Assembly: GCF_003696345.1 (NCBI RefSeq)
Contig: NZ_RFLX01000025.1
Coordinates: 1-49,587, forward strand
Direction: 5' to 3'
DNA: 49,587 nt
Source: Teichococcus wenyumeiae
GTDB taxonomy: Bacteria; Pseudomonadota; Alphaproteobacteria; Acetobacterales; Acetobacteraceae
The notes beneath the pieces were generated by a model. The model did not search any database and had not been told where the DNA came from. It saw only the letters and a program-made list of their open reading frames with translations. How positions within the stretch are numbered: the stretch's first letter is position 1; every line of letters begins with the position of its first letter. The translations under genes were made by a program, and so were the position numbers. This document shows positions 7,867 to 16,512 of this stretch, in pieces.

Positions 7867-8865
7867 TTATAAATCATGCGCAACGATGGCCACGGGGTCG
7901 CCGGCCCGCACCCGACCGGCGAAGCGCACGCACCAGAGCAGGCCGGAACTGCCATAGGCGAGGGGGATGGCGTCGCGGCCCGGCGCCTCGGTCAGGTGCA
8001 GCCGCCCGGCGGGGGCACCGGCTTCCACGGCGCTGCCCAGCGGATCGGCGGCCTCCCAGATGCCGTCCTGCGGCGCGAAGACATAGTCGGAGAAGTCCGG
8101 CACCGTCATGCGCCGTGAAGGGCCATAGGGCCCTGCCTCAGGCTGCCCTGGCAGCACGCCGGCATGGCGCAGCACGTTGGTGGCGCCGCGCCGCGTGATG
8201 GCCAGGTTGCCCGCGTGCAGCCGGCCGCCGCCACCCAGCTCGGAAGACAGCGCCACGATGCCGCGCCGCTCGGCGGAGGCCAGCAGGGTCGGGCCGGCAT
8301 TCACCTCCCGCAGCACCATGGTGATGGGGGCGCCGAAGGCATCGGCCATGTCCAGCGTGCGCCGCATCATCTCCGGCTCGTCCAGCGCGTGGCCGACGGC
8401 GCAGGGCAGGATATCCATGCCCGTGCCGCCGGAATGCAGGTCCATCTGGAAGTCGCAGAGCGGCAGCAGCACGCTGTCCACAAAATGCGCCAGCACCTGG
8501 GCGAAGGTGCCGAAGGGGTCGCCGGGGAAGCAGCGGTTGAAGTCGCGGCCATCGATGGGCGAGAGGCGCTTGCCGGCGGCGCAGGCGGGGTAATGCATCG
8601 CCGGCAGCAGGATGACGCGGCCCTGCACCTCCTCCGCCCGCAGGCTGCGGGCGAGGTCCAGCAGAGCGACCTGGCCCTCGTATTCGTCGCCGTGGTTGCC
8701 GGCAGTCAGCAGCACGGTTGGGCCGCTGCCATTGGCGACGGACACGATCGGCACCAGCTCGGTGCCCCAGCCGCTGTCGTCGCGGGAGCGCGGTACCCGG
8801 AGATGGCCGACCTGCTTGCCATTCTTGCCGAGATCCAATTCCGCCACGACCGGACTTGCTGCCAT
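7867..8865 (-). CDS. Succinylglutamate desuccinylase/aspartoacylase-family deacylase
   Basis: 332 residues from the ATG at 8865, which has GGGAGAGG about 5 bp upstream. Much longer readings in this frame run backwards through the neighbouring transporter gene and are spurious. Zinc ligands of the AstE/AspA family are visible: H58 and E61 in AGNHGDEYEG, and H144 in DLHSGG. The family removes an acyl group from an acylated amino acid or diamine, as do aspartoacylase and the DoeB ectoine-pathway deacetylase. The neighbouring peptide-type ABC system suggests that the transporter imports the acylated substrate that this enzyme cleaves in the cytoplasm; this is inference. Confidence 0.82.
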   Translation of the reverse strand: MAASPVVAELDLGKNGKQVGHLRVPRSRDDSGWGTELVPIVSVANGSGPTVLLTAGNHGDEYEGQVALLDLARSLRAEEVQGRVILLPAMHYPACAAGKRLSPIDGRDFNRCFPGDPFGTFAQVLAHFVDSVLLPLCDFQMDLHSGGTGMDILPCAVGHALDEPEMMRRTLDMADAFGAPITMVLREVNAGPTLLASAERRGIVALSSELGGGGRLHAGNLAITRRGATNVLRHAGVLPGQPEAGPYGPSRRMTVPDFSDYVFAPQDGIWEAADPLGSAVEAGAPAGRLHLTEAPGRDAIPLAYGSSGLLWCVRFAGRVRAGDPVAIVAHDL

Positions 8866-8949
8866 CGAGCCTCTCCCGAAAAGGATTGATTGATGCAAAC
8901 TATAAACGAAGGCTAGCATCCCACGCAGAAGATGGGAGAGGGCTCGACC
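8866..8949. promoter_or_regulatory. Divergent promoter region between the deacylase and the ABC transporter
   Basis: 84 bp separate the two start codons. The middle (about 8885-8912) is AT-rich (TTGATTGATGCAAAC, then TATAAACG), in contrast to the surroundings, and can supply promoter elements for both directions. No clear operator palindrome was found. Confidence 0.45.
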
Positions 8950-10494
8950 ATGCTGACGCGACGGGATCTCGGCCTCGCTGCGGGTGGATTGGTGGTTCTT
9001 CCGGGGCTGGCGCGGCCCGCGCTGGCGCAGCGCGCCGGCGGCAACCTGGTCATGGCGCAACAGGCCCAGCCGCCGACGCTGGATGCACAGGTCACCACTG
9101 CGCAGGCTGCGCGCAACATCTCGCTGCATCTCTATGAGACGCTCTATGCCCGCGACGAGGCCGGCAACCCGGTGCCGGACCTGGCGGAGGGCGTGGATAT
9201 TTCCCCCGACGGTCTGACCTACCGCTTCGCCCTGCGGGAAGCGCGCTTCCACAACGGCAAGCCGATGACCTCGGCCGATGCGAAGGCCAGCCTGCTGCGC
9301 TACGGCCGCGTCGGCGGCTCGGCCTTCATCATGCAGCCGGTGGATGCCATCGACACGCCGGACGCCCGCACGGTGGTGGTGCGCATGAAGGCGCCTTCGC
9401 CGGGCTTCATCGCCGGCATTTCCTCCCCCCGCGCGCCCTGCGCCATCATGCCGGAGGAGGAAGCGGGCAAGGACGCCAACAAGAACGAGGCGATCGGCAC
9501 CGGCCCCTACCGCTTCGTGGAATACCGGCCCGACAGCCATGTGCAACTGACGCGCTTCGGCGACTATGTGCAGAACCGCGCCTACCAGGGCATGGACGGC
9601 TTCGCCGGCCGCAAGGTGCCGAATGTCGAGAACATCACCATCCGCTTCGTGGCCGAGGGCGGTGCGCGCACGGCCGGGTTGCAGGCGGGCGAGATGCATA
9701 TCCTGGAAGCCATCGCGGTGCCGGCAGCGGAGCGGCTGCGCTCAGATGCCTCGCTGAAGATGCATGAGATGATGCCCTGGTCCTTTCAGACGCTCATGCT
9801 CAACCTGGCGCAGCCGCCGATGGACAATCCGGCCTTCCGCCGCGCCCTGCAGGCGGCGCTGGACCTAGAGGAGATCATGGCGATCTCCACCGACGGCCTC
9901 TACCGCATGACGCATGGCTGGCAGCACCCCGGCACCACCTATTTCGCCGGCGATGCCGGCAAGCAAATGTACAACATCAACAACAAGGACCGCGCCAAGG
10001 CCCTGCTGAAGGAAGCGAACTACAAGGGGGAGGAGATCGTCCTTCTTGGCGACAGCAGCTTCAAGAACCACAACGATACCATCGTCACCGCGGCCGAGCA
10101 GCTGCGCGGCATCGGCATCAATGTGCGCGTGAACATCACGGACTGGCCCACCGCCTTCAGCCAGCGCACGCAGCGCAGCGGCTGGCATGTCTGGGCGCTG
10201 ATGCTGGGCATCGAGCCCTATGAAGGGCCTTATGGCGTCGTCGGCTTCTTCTCCGGCCACGCGCCGGTGCAGCATGTGCGGGACGAGGTGATCGAGGACT
10301 GCCAGCGCCGTCTGACGACGGGCCTGAAGGAGGAGGAGCGCAAGCAGGCCGTGGTAGATTTCCAGAAGCGCATGTACGACGAGGCCATCGCCATCAAATG
10401 CGGCGATGTCGGCATCGTGCAGGCCACGCGGGCGCAGGTGCGCGACTACAAGCCCTATCGCATTCCCCGCATGTGGGGGGTGTCGCTCGGTTAG
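8950..10494 (+). CDS. ABC transporter substrate-binding protein, family 5 (DppA/OppA type)
   Basis: 514 residues from the ATG at 8950, which is preceded by GGGAGAGGG; the ATG at 8932 lies inside that ribosome site. A Tat-like leader (RR at 4-5, ending ALAQ) directs export. The body has the family 5 pattern: APTLD-like PPTLDAQ near the N-terminus, LYETLY, and DGLTYRFALR. These proteins bind peptides, nickel, or small glycosides and opine-like solutes. It is followed after 6 bp by two permease and two ATPase genes in the standard order. Confidence 0.92.
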   Translation: MLTRRDLGLAAGGLVVLPGLARPALAQRAGGNLVMAQQAQPPTLDAQVTTAQAARNISLHLYETLYARDEAGNPVPDLAEGVDISPDGLTYRFALREARFHNGKPMTSADAKASLLRYGRVGGSAFIMQPVDAIDTPDARTVVVRMKAPSPGFIAGISSPRAPCAIMPEEEAGKDANKNEAIGTGPYRFVEYRPDSHVQLTRFGDYVQNRAYQGMDGFAGRKVPNVENITIRFVAEGGARTAGLQAGEMHILEAIAVPAAERLRSDASLKMHEMMPWSFQTLMLNLAQPPMDNPAFRRALQAALDLEEIMAISTDGLYRMTHGWQHPGTTYFAGDAGKQMYNINNKDRAKALLKEANYKGEEIVLLGDSSFKNHNDTIVTAAEQLRGIGINVRVNITDWPTAFSQRTQRSGWHVWALMLGIEPYEGPYGVVGFFSGHAPVQHVRDEVIEDCQRRLTTGLKEEERKQAVVDFQKRMYDEAIAIKCGDVGIVQATRAQVRDYKPYRIPRMWGVSLG

Positions 10495-10500
10495 CCCGGC

Positions 10501-11451
10501 ATGTTGAGGTATGCGGCGGGACGGTTGGTGTCGGCGCTGCCGGTGCTGCTGCTCGTCTCGCTGATGTCCTTCGCCATCGTCTGGATCGTACCGGGTGACG
10601 TGGCCTCGGAAATGGCGGGTCCGACCGCGACGGCCGAGGAACTGGCGCAGCTGCGGGACCGCCTGGGGCTGAACAAGCCCTGGCCCGACCAGCTTCTGGG
10701 CTGGTACAGCGCGCTGGCGGTGGGGGATCTCGGCCAGAGCATCCTGCTGCGCCAGGGCGTCGGCGCCGCCATCCTGGAGCGGCTGCCGGTGACGCTGTCC
10801 CTGACCTTCCTGGCGCTGGCCATCGCCCTGGTCCTCGGCACGGCGCTGGGGGTTCTGGCCGCCGTGCGGGCGGGGCAGGGGGCGGACCGGCTGGCCATGG
10901 GCGCGGCGCTGATCGGCTTCTCGCTGCCGGATTTCTGGCTGGGGCTGGTGCTGATGTACGTGCTGGCCGTGCAACTGGCCTGGCTGCCGACCGGCGGCTT
11001 CGTGCCCTTCAGCCAGGACCCGCTGGGCTGGCTGCGCTTCATGGTGCTGCCGGCGGGCACCCTGGCCCTGTCCCAGATGGGCCTTTTCGCCCGCATGACC
11101 CGCGCCGCCATGCTGGAAGTGCTGTGCCAGGACTACGTCCGCACGGCGCGTGCCAAGGGCATGCCAGGCTGGGTGGTCATCGGCAAACATGCCTTCCGCA
11201 ACGCGCTGATCCCGGTGGTGACGGTGGCCGGCATCGCCTCCGGTGTGCTGCTGGGTGGGGCCGTGGTGATCGAGCAGGTCTTCAGCCTGCCAGGGGTGGG
11301 GCGGCTGATCATCGGCGCCATCCAGCGGCGGGATTATCCGGTGATTCAGGGCGGGCTGCTGCTGACCGCGACCATCTTCGTCCTCGTCAACCTCGCGGTG
11401 GACCTGCTCTACGCCTGGCTCGACCCAAGGATCCGCCATGGCCGTGGCTAA
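10501..11451 (+). CDS. ABC transporter permease, DppB-like
   Basis: 316 residues with about six hydrophobic segments. It has the N-terminal fold of DppB/OppB permeases (residues 15-30 hydrophobic, then a periplasmic GLNKPWPDQ region). The EAA loop DYVRTARAKGM, which contacts the ATPase, is visible around residue 210. Only 6 bp separate it from the binding-protein gene, and its end overlaps the next permease by 14 bp, so the transporter is one operon. Confidence 0.92.
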   Translation: MLRYAAGRLVSALPVLLLVSLMSFAIVWIVPGDVASEMAGPTATAEELAQLRDRLGLNKPWPDQLLGWYSALAVGDLGQSILLRQGVGAAILERLPVTLSLTFLALAIALVLGTALGVLAAVRAGQGADRLAMGAALIGFSLPDFWLGLVLMYVLAVQLAWLPTGGFVPFSQDPLGWLRFMVLPAGTLALSQMGLFARMTRAAMLEVLCQDYVRTARAKGMPGWVVIGKHAFRNALIPVVTVAGIASGVLLGGAVVIEQVFSLPGVGRLIIGAIQRRDYPVIQGGLLLTATIFVLVNLAVDLLYAWLDPRIRHGRG

Positions 11452-12292
11452 GCGTGTGCCGGGCACATGGTCCCGGCTGCTGGCGCATCCTTCCTTTCGC
11501 CTGGGCCTGGTGCTCTTCGCGCTGGTCGCGCTCTGCGGGCTGCTGGCGGCCTGGCTGGCGCCGTATGACCCGTTGCGGAACAACTTCCGCGCCCGGCTGG
11601 TGGCACCGGGAGAGGCGCATTGGCTGGGCACCGACCGCTTTGGCCGCGATATCCTCAGCCGCACGCTCTACGGCGCGCAGGTCTCGCTGCGCATCGGGCT
11701 GGCGGTGGCCGGCGTCACGGCGCTGGTGGGTGGCGCGGTGGGCGCGCTGGCGGGCTTCGCGCGACGGCTGGACGGGCCGCTGATGCGCTTCATGGATGCA
11801 CTGATGGCCTTTCCGGCGGTGCTGCTAGCGATTGCCCTGGCGGCGGCGCTGGGGCCTTCCGAGGTCAACGCGATCCTGGCGCTGAGCATCGCCTATGTGC
11901 CGCGCACCGCCCGCGTGATGCGCGCGGGTGTCATGGTAGTGCGGGAATTCCCCTTCGTGGAAGGCGCGCAGGCCATCGGCGCTTCCTCCACCCGCGTGCT
12001 GCTGCGGCATGTGCTGCCGAATGCCCTGGCGCCGCTGGTGGTGCAGCAGACCTATGTCTTCGCCCTCGCGGTGCTGGCGGAAGCGGTGCTCTCCTTCCTC
12101 GGCGTCGGCCCGCCGCCGCCGACGCCGACGCTGGGCGGCATCATCTCGGAAGGGCGTGACTACATCCAGGAAGCGCCCTGGATCTCCATCGTGCCCGGCA
12201 TCGGTATCGCGTTGACGGTGCTGGGGCTGAACCTGATGGGGGATGGGCTGCGCGACGCCCTCGACCCCCGTCTGCGGGACGCTGTGCGGTGA
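11438..12292 (+). CDS. ABC transporter permease, DppC-like
   Basis: 284 residues. The N-terminal transmembrane segment is followed by LGTDRFGRDILSR, a hallmark of DppC/OppC permeases. The EAA loop region (EGAQAIGASSTRVLLRHVLP) lies in the second half. It starts 14 bp before the end of the partner permease and its stop overlaps the GTG start of the first ATPase (GTGA at 12289-12292). It pairs with the DppB-like protein in the inner membrane. Confidence 0.92.
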   Translation: MAVAKRVPGTWSRLLAHPSFRLGLVLFALVALCGLLAAWLAPYDPLRNNFRARLVAPGEAHWLGTDRFGRDILSRTLYGAQVSLRIGLAVAGVTALVGGAVGALAGFARRLDGPLMRFMDALMAFPAVLLAIALAAALGPSEVNAILALSIAYVPRTARVMRAGVMVVREFPFVEGAQAIGASSTRVLLRHVLPNALAPLVVQQTYVFALAVLAEAVLSFLGVGPPPPTPTLGGIISEGRDYIQEAPWISIVPGIGIALTVLGLNLMGDGLRDALDPRLRDAVR

Positions 12293-13254
12293 CCGCGCCG
12301 CTGCTCTCGGTGCGGGACCTCTCCGTCACCTTTGGCCCGGTGCGGGTGCTGGAAGGCCTGTCCTTCGACCTGGCGCAAGGGGAGGTGCTGGGCGTCGTCG
12401 GCGAAAGCGGCAGCGGGAAATCCATGACGGCGCTGGCCATCATGGGACTGCTGCCGCGCGGCGGGCGTGTTGTCGCCGGGCGCGCGGTGCTGGAGGGGCA
12501 GGAGGTCACCGCGCTGCCGGAACGCGACCTGCAGCGCCTGCGCGGCGCCCGCATGGCGATGATCTTCCAGGAGCCGATGACCAGCCTGAACCCGGTACTG
12601 ACAGTGGGGGAACAGGTGGCGGAGGTGCTGCGCCAGCATCGCGGCATGAACCGCCGCGCCGCCCATGCCGAGGCGGTGAAGCTGCTGCGGCTGGTCGAGA
12701 TCCCGGCCGCCGAGCGGCGGGTGGATGACTACCCCCACCAGCTTTCCGGCGGCCAGCGGCAGCGCGCCATGATCGCGATTGCCCTGGCCTGCCGCCCCAG
12801 GCTGCTGATCGCGGATGAGCCGACCACGGCGCTGGATGCCACCGTGCAGGCAGGAATTCTCGATCTCCTGCGTGGATTGCAGCGGGAATTCGGCATGGCG
12901 GTGCTGCTGATCACCCATGACCTTGGCGTCGTTGCCGATTTCGCCGACCGTGTGCTGGTGATGTATGCCGGGCGGGTTGCCGAGACGGGGCCGGCGGCTG
13001 CCCTCTTCGCGCATCCGCAGCATCCCTATACCCGTGCGTTGCTGGCAGCCATTCCCCGCCTCACCGGGCCGATCGCCGGGCTGCCCTCCATCCCCGGCGT
13101 GGTGCCCAGCCCCATGGATTTCCCGGCCGGATGCCGTTTCGCGCCACGGTGTCCCCATGCTCATCTTGAATGCACGCTGGCACCGCCGCCGCTGGTGCCC
13201 TTGCCGGATGGCGTCGCGGCAGCCTGCATCCTGCACCTGGAGCGCGCTTCATGA
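12289..13254 (+). CDS. ABC transporter ATP-binding protein, DppD-like
   Basis: 321 residues from a GTG start that overlaps the upstream stop. Walker A is GESGSGKS, the signature is LSGGQRQR and Walker B is [12 protein letters not shown]. The C-terminus has the oligopeptide-transporter extension with a cysteine cluster ([14 protein letters not shown]), which in DppD/OppD proteins holds an iron-sulfur cluster. It is one of two non-identical ATPases powering the permease pair. Confidence 0.93.
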   Translation: MTAPLLSVRDLSVTFGPVRVLEGLSFDLAQGEVLGVVGESGSGKSMTALAIMGLLPRGGRVVAGRAVLEGQEVTALPERDLQRLRGARMAMIFQEPMTSLNPVLTVGEQVAEVLRQHRGMNRRAAHAEAVKLLRLVEIPAAERRVDDYPHQLSGGQRQRAMIAIALACRPRLLIADEPTTALDATVQAGILDLLRGLQREFGMAVLLITHDLGVVADFADRVLVMYAGRVAETGPAAALFAHPQHPYTRALLAAIPRLTGPIAGLPSIPGVVPSPMDFPAGCRFAPRCPHAHLECTLAPPPLVPLPDGVAAACILHLERAS

Positions 13255-14240
13255 CGGATGTGCCGCTGATCGAGGCGCGTGGCCTCCACAAGACTTTTCC
13301 AGGCGGGGTGCATGCCGTGGACGGCGTGGACCTGCGGCTGCGGGCCGGAGAAACGTTGGGACTGGTCGGTGAATCCGGCTGCGGCAAATCGACCATGGCC
13401 CGGCTGCTGCTGCGCCTTATCGAACCGGACGAGGGGGTGCTGCACTTCCGTGGAGAGGACCTGCGCGCCCTCGGCGCAACGCGCCTGCGCCAGATGCGGC
13501 GCGACATGGGCATCATCTTCCAGGACCCTTTCGGCAGCCTCAATCCCCGCATGACGGTGTCGCAGCTGCTGGCGGAACCGCTGGTTGTGCATGGCATCGG
13601 CAACCGCGCGGCGCGGGCGCAACGGGTGGCGGAACTCCTGACGCTGGTGGGGCTGCTGCCGGAGCATGCGGCGCGTTATCCGCACGAGTTCAGCGGCGGG
13701 CAAAGGCAACGTATCGCCATCGCGCGCGCCTTGGCCAGCCGTCCTGCGCTGCTGGTCTGCGACGAGCCGACCAGCGCCCTCGATGTTTCCATCCAGGCGC
13801 AGGTGCTGAACCTACTAGGCGACCTGCAGCATCGGCTGGCGCTGGGCGTGTTGTTCGTAAGCCACAACCTGGCGGCCGTGCGGCACCTCGCCCCAAGGGT
13901 CGCGGTGATGTACCTGGGCCGCGTGGTGGAGGAAGCGCCGCGGGAGGCCATCTTCTCCAACCCGCAGCATCCCTACACGCAGGCGCTGATATCGGCCGTG
14001 GTGGACCCTGGCGCACCGCCCCGGCGCCGGATCGTGCTGCGCGGGGAGGTGCCCAGCCCGGCCAACCCGCCCAGCGGCTGCGGCTTCCGCACCCGCTGCC
14101 TGCGCGCCCAGCGCCGTTGCGCCGAGGAGAAGCCCTATCTGACCGAGCAGGGACCCCGCCATCTGGCTGCCTGCCACTTCCCCGGCCAGTACACCATGGC
14201 GGAGCTGGAGCGTGCAGGCACGGCGCCCGCCCATAGCTGA
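13251..14240 (+). CDS. ABC transporter ATP-binding protein, DppF-like
   Basis: 329 residues from the ATG at 13251, which overlaps the previous stop (ATGA); an ATG at 13170 in the same frame lies inside the upstream gene and is not used. Walker A is GESGCGKST, the signature is FSGGQRQR and Walker B is [12 protein letters not shown]. The C-terminal cysteine-rich extension ([14 protein letters not shown]) is again present. It is the last gene of the transporter operon, and the next gene runs in the opposite direction. Confidence 0.93.
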   Translation: MTDVPLIEARGLHKTFPGGVHAVDGVDLRLRAGETLGLVGESGCGKSTMARLLLRLIEPDEGVLHFRGEDLRALGATRLRQMRRDMGIIFQDPFGSLNPRMTVSQLLAEPLVVHGIGNRAARAQRVAELLTLVGLLPEHAARYPHEFSGGQRQRIAIARALASRPALLVCDEPTSALDVSIQAQVLNLLGDLQHRLALGVLFVSHNLAAVRHLAPRVAVMYLGRVVEEAPREAIFSNPQHPYTQALISAVVDPGAPPRRRIVLRGEVPSPANPPSGCGFRTRCLRAQRRCAEEKPYLTEQGPRHLAACHFPGQYTMAELERAGTAPAHS

Positions 14241-14402
14241 TGCCGTGGCGCAGCAATGGTGCGCGGCGCCGGGGAACTTGCGATCTGCATGCGGCGGTTC
14301 ATGCCGCTGCGGGAACACCCACCACTGCTGCAGCGAAGACAATGAAGGTCCGGCGTTCAGGCCTTCAGCATGAGAACGGCCCTCTGAGGAGCGGCCTGCT
14401 GC

Positions 14403-15383
14403 CTACTCGATCCGCATGCCTGTCTGCCGCACGAAGCGGGCGAAGCGGTCCGTCTCTGCCGCCATGTAGCTGGCAAATTCCTCCGGGGAGGAAGGCCGTG
14501 GCTCCAGCCCGTTGCGGGCGCACCATTCTGCCATGGCCGGGTCCGTCATCACCGCCCGCAGGTCGGCGTTCAGCCGCTCCTGCTGCGCCGGCGGCAGGCC
14601 GGCGGGCGCCAGCAGCCCCAGCCAGGTCACGAAGAGGTAGCCGTCCAGCCCGGCCTCGGCCATGGTGGGCACATCCGGCAGCAGCGCGGCGCGCTGGCGG
14701 CCCGTGACAGCCAGAGCCCGCACGCCCCGCGACTGGATATTGGGCATGGCGGTGATCAGGGTGTCGAACATGCCCTGGATCTTGCCGCTCAGCAGATCGG
14801 TATTCGAGGCAGCAGCGCCGCGATAGGGCACGTGCAGGATCTCCACCCCGGCATCGGCCTTGTAGAGTTCCAGCGCCCGGTGCGATGCCCCGCCATTGCC
14901 GGATGAACCAAACGCCAATGCCTCCGGATGCGCCTTGGCATAGGCGGTCAGCTCGGCAAGGCTATTGGCCGGCACGGAAGGGTGCACTGTCAGGGCCAAA
15001 GGGGATTCAATCAGCAGGCCGAGCGGCGTGAAATCCCGCACCGGATCATAGTTCAAGCGGGGATAAAGGCTGACATTCATGGCATGCGTGCCGGCGAAGC
15101 CCACATAGAGCGTGTCGCCATCTGGCGCGGCGCGGGCCGCGATCTCGGCTGCCAGGTTGCCGCCCGCACCGGGGCGGTTGTCCACGACCACGGGGCGGCC
15201 CTGCCGCTGCCCCATTGCATCCGCCACTCGCCGGGCAACAAGGTCCGTGATGCCGCCAGGCGGGTAGGGCACGATGAGACGGATAGGCTTACCGCCCTGA
15301 GCTGAGGCACGGCGGGCGGGCCACAGTGCTGGAAGGCTGAGGCCGCTGGCGAGAACGAGGCGGCGAGGCAGTTGTTCGGGCAT
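14403..15383 (-). CDS. Bug/TctC-family tripartite tricarboxylate solute-binding protein
   Basis: 326 residues. The ATG at 15383 has GGAGG 9 bp upstream, so I prefer it to the in-frame start at 15416. The signal peptide ends near RRASAQG. The first strand IRLIVPYPPGG is the family hallmark, and the loop after it lines the carboxylate pocket. HVPYRGAAAS in the second domain is also typical. Bug proteins bind small carboxylates, amides or vitamins in the periplasm. No TctA/TctB is nearby. It is convergent with the ABC operon and lies 116 bp downstream of the next tctC. Confidence 0.9.
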   Translation of the reverse strand: MPEQLPRRLVLASGLSLPALWPARRASAQGGKPIRLIVPYPPGGITDLVARRVADAMGQRQGRPVVVDNRPGAGGNLAAEIAARAAPDGDTLYVGFAGTHAMNVSLYPRLNYDPVRDFTPLGLLIESPLALTVHPSVPANSLAELTAYAKAHPEALAFGSSGNGGASHRALELYKADAGVEILHVPYRGAAASNTDLLSGKIQGMFDTLITAMPNIQSRGVRALAVTGRQRAALLPDVPTMAEAGLDGYLFVTWLGLLAPAGLPPAQQERLNADLRAVMTDPAMAEWCARNGLEPRPSSPEEFASYMAAETDRFARFVRQTGMRIE

Positions 15384-15499
15384 GTTCAGGTTTCCTCCGC
15401 CGCCAATATACACCATATATATGACCTTTAGGACTATCGCGGATCACATCATGCCCGACCGCCGCCTTGGCCATGGGCCAGTGAGGCAATCTTGGGGTG

Positions 15500-16480
15500 C
15501 TAGCCGCTGGTGATGTTGTTCTTGCGCGCCACCTCGCCCCAGCGCGCATGGTCGGCGCGGACGCGTCGGTCGAAAGCCTCGGCCGTGCCGCCGCCGACAA
15601 CCGCGCCCTGGGCCTCGATGCGCTCGCGGACATTCGGGTCGCGCAGGGCCTCGTTCACGGCGGCATTCATGCGCGCGACCATCTCAGGCGGCGTACCCTG
15701 CGGGGCCGAGATGCCGGTCCAGGCACCGACGACGAAATCACCGATCCCCTGCTCGCCGCCGGTCGGGATGTCGGGGAAGGCGGAAACGCGCTGCGTGCTT
15801 GTCGCCATCACGCCACGAACCTGGCGGCCGTTCAGCGCCGGTGCCATGACGGAAAGGGAGTCGGTCATCACCGGGAAGCGGCCGGCCAGGAAATCCTGCA
15901 AGGCAGGGCCGCTGCCGCGATAGGGAATAGGCTGCAGCTCCGGCAATCCCATCCGCGAGCGGAAAAGCTCCATCGCCAGGTGCGGCAGGCTGCCGGAGGC
16001 CGGGATGCCGTAGTCGATCATGGCCGGCTGCGCCTTGATCCAGGCCACCAGCTCAACGGCATTCGCCACGGGCACCGACGGATGCACGCAATAGGCCAGC
16101 GGCGCGTCCAGGATCATGCAGACATTGATCAGGTCGAGCGGGTCGAGGCCCGTCGGTGGGAAGGTATGCGGGTTGATCACCATCGGGCTCGAATTCGAGG
16201 CCAGGAAGGTGTAGCCGTCCGGCCGCGAGCGTAGCACGGCTTCCAGCCCGAGATTGCCGCCGGCTCCGCCCCGGTTCTCGATCACGACCGGCTGGCCGAG
16301 TGCCTTGCTGATGCCAGCCTGCACGATGCGGGCGGCGAAATCCGTCTGGCCGCCGGGCGGATAGCCCACCACCAGCGTGATCGGGCGGCTCGGCCATGCC
16401 TGGGCGAGGGCCGGCTTCGCCAATGCGGCGGCGCCAGCGCCGAGCAGCAGGCGCCGGGACAGTGTGGGGCGTGCGGTCAT
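15500..16480 (-). CDS. Bug/TctC-family solute-binding protein
   Basis: 326 residues from the ATG at 16480, preceded by GGAAGGAA; longer readings of the frame run back through the metallophosphoesterase gene. A Tat-like leader has RR at 9-10 and ends PALAQ. The first strand is ITLVVGYPPGGQTD and the second-domain motif is PIPYRGSGPALQD. It lies 32 bp after the metallophosphoesterase gene, so the order phosphoesterase-tctC-tctC is probably one transcript. Its sequence differs clearly from the other TctC copies here, so this is not a recent duplicate of the adjacent one. Confidence 0.9.
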   Translation of the reverse strand: MTARPTLSRRLLLGAGAAALAKPALAQAWPSRPITLVVGYPPGGQTDFAARIVQAGISKALGQPVVIENRGGAGGNLGLEAVLRSRPDGYTFLASNSSPMVINPHTFPPTGLDPLDLINVCMILDAPLAYCVHPSVPVANAVELVAWIKAQPAMIDYGIPASGSLPHLAMELFRSRMGLPELQPIPYRGSGPALQDFLAGRFPVMTDSLSVMAPALNGRQVRGVMATSTQRVSAFPDIPTGGEQGIGDFVVGAWTGISAPQGTPPEMVARMNAAVNEALRDPNVRERIEAQGAVVGGGTAEAFDRRVRADHARWGEVARKNNITSG

Positions 16481-16512
16481 TCTGGCTTTCCTTCCCTGTT
16501 CTTCTGGGCGGG

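Noticed and set aside
7865-7874. ATTTATAAAT palindrome at the end of the deacylase gene
   Set aside because: Ten AT-only bases overlapping a stop codon; too short and simple to support an operator.
9865-11664. 599-codon minus-strand open frame
   Set aside because: It covers parts of two well-supported ABC transporter genes on the other strand and has no coherent domain.
15384-15499. AT-rich CAATATACACCATATATATG upstream of tctC as an operator
   Set aside because: The apparent symmetry comes from alternating A and T; no clear arm pair or second copy was found. It may simply be the promoter.
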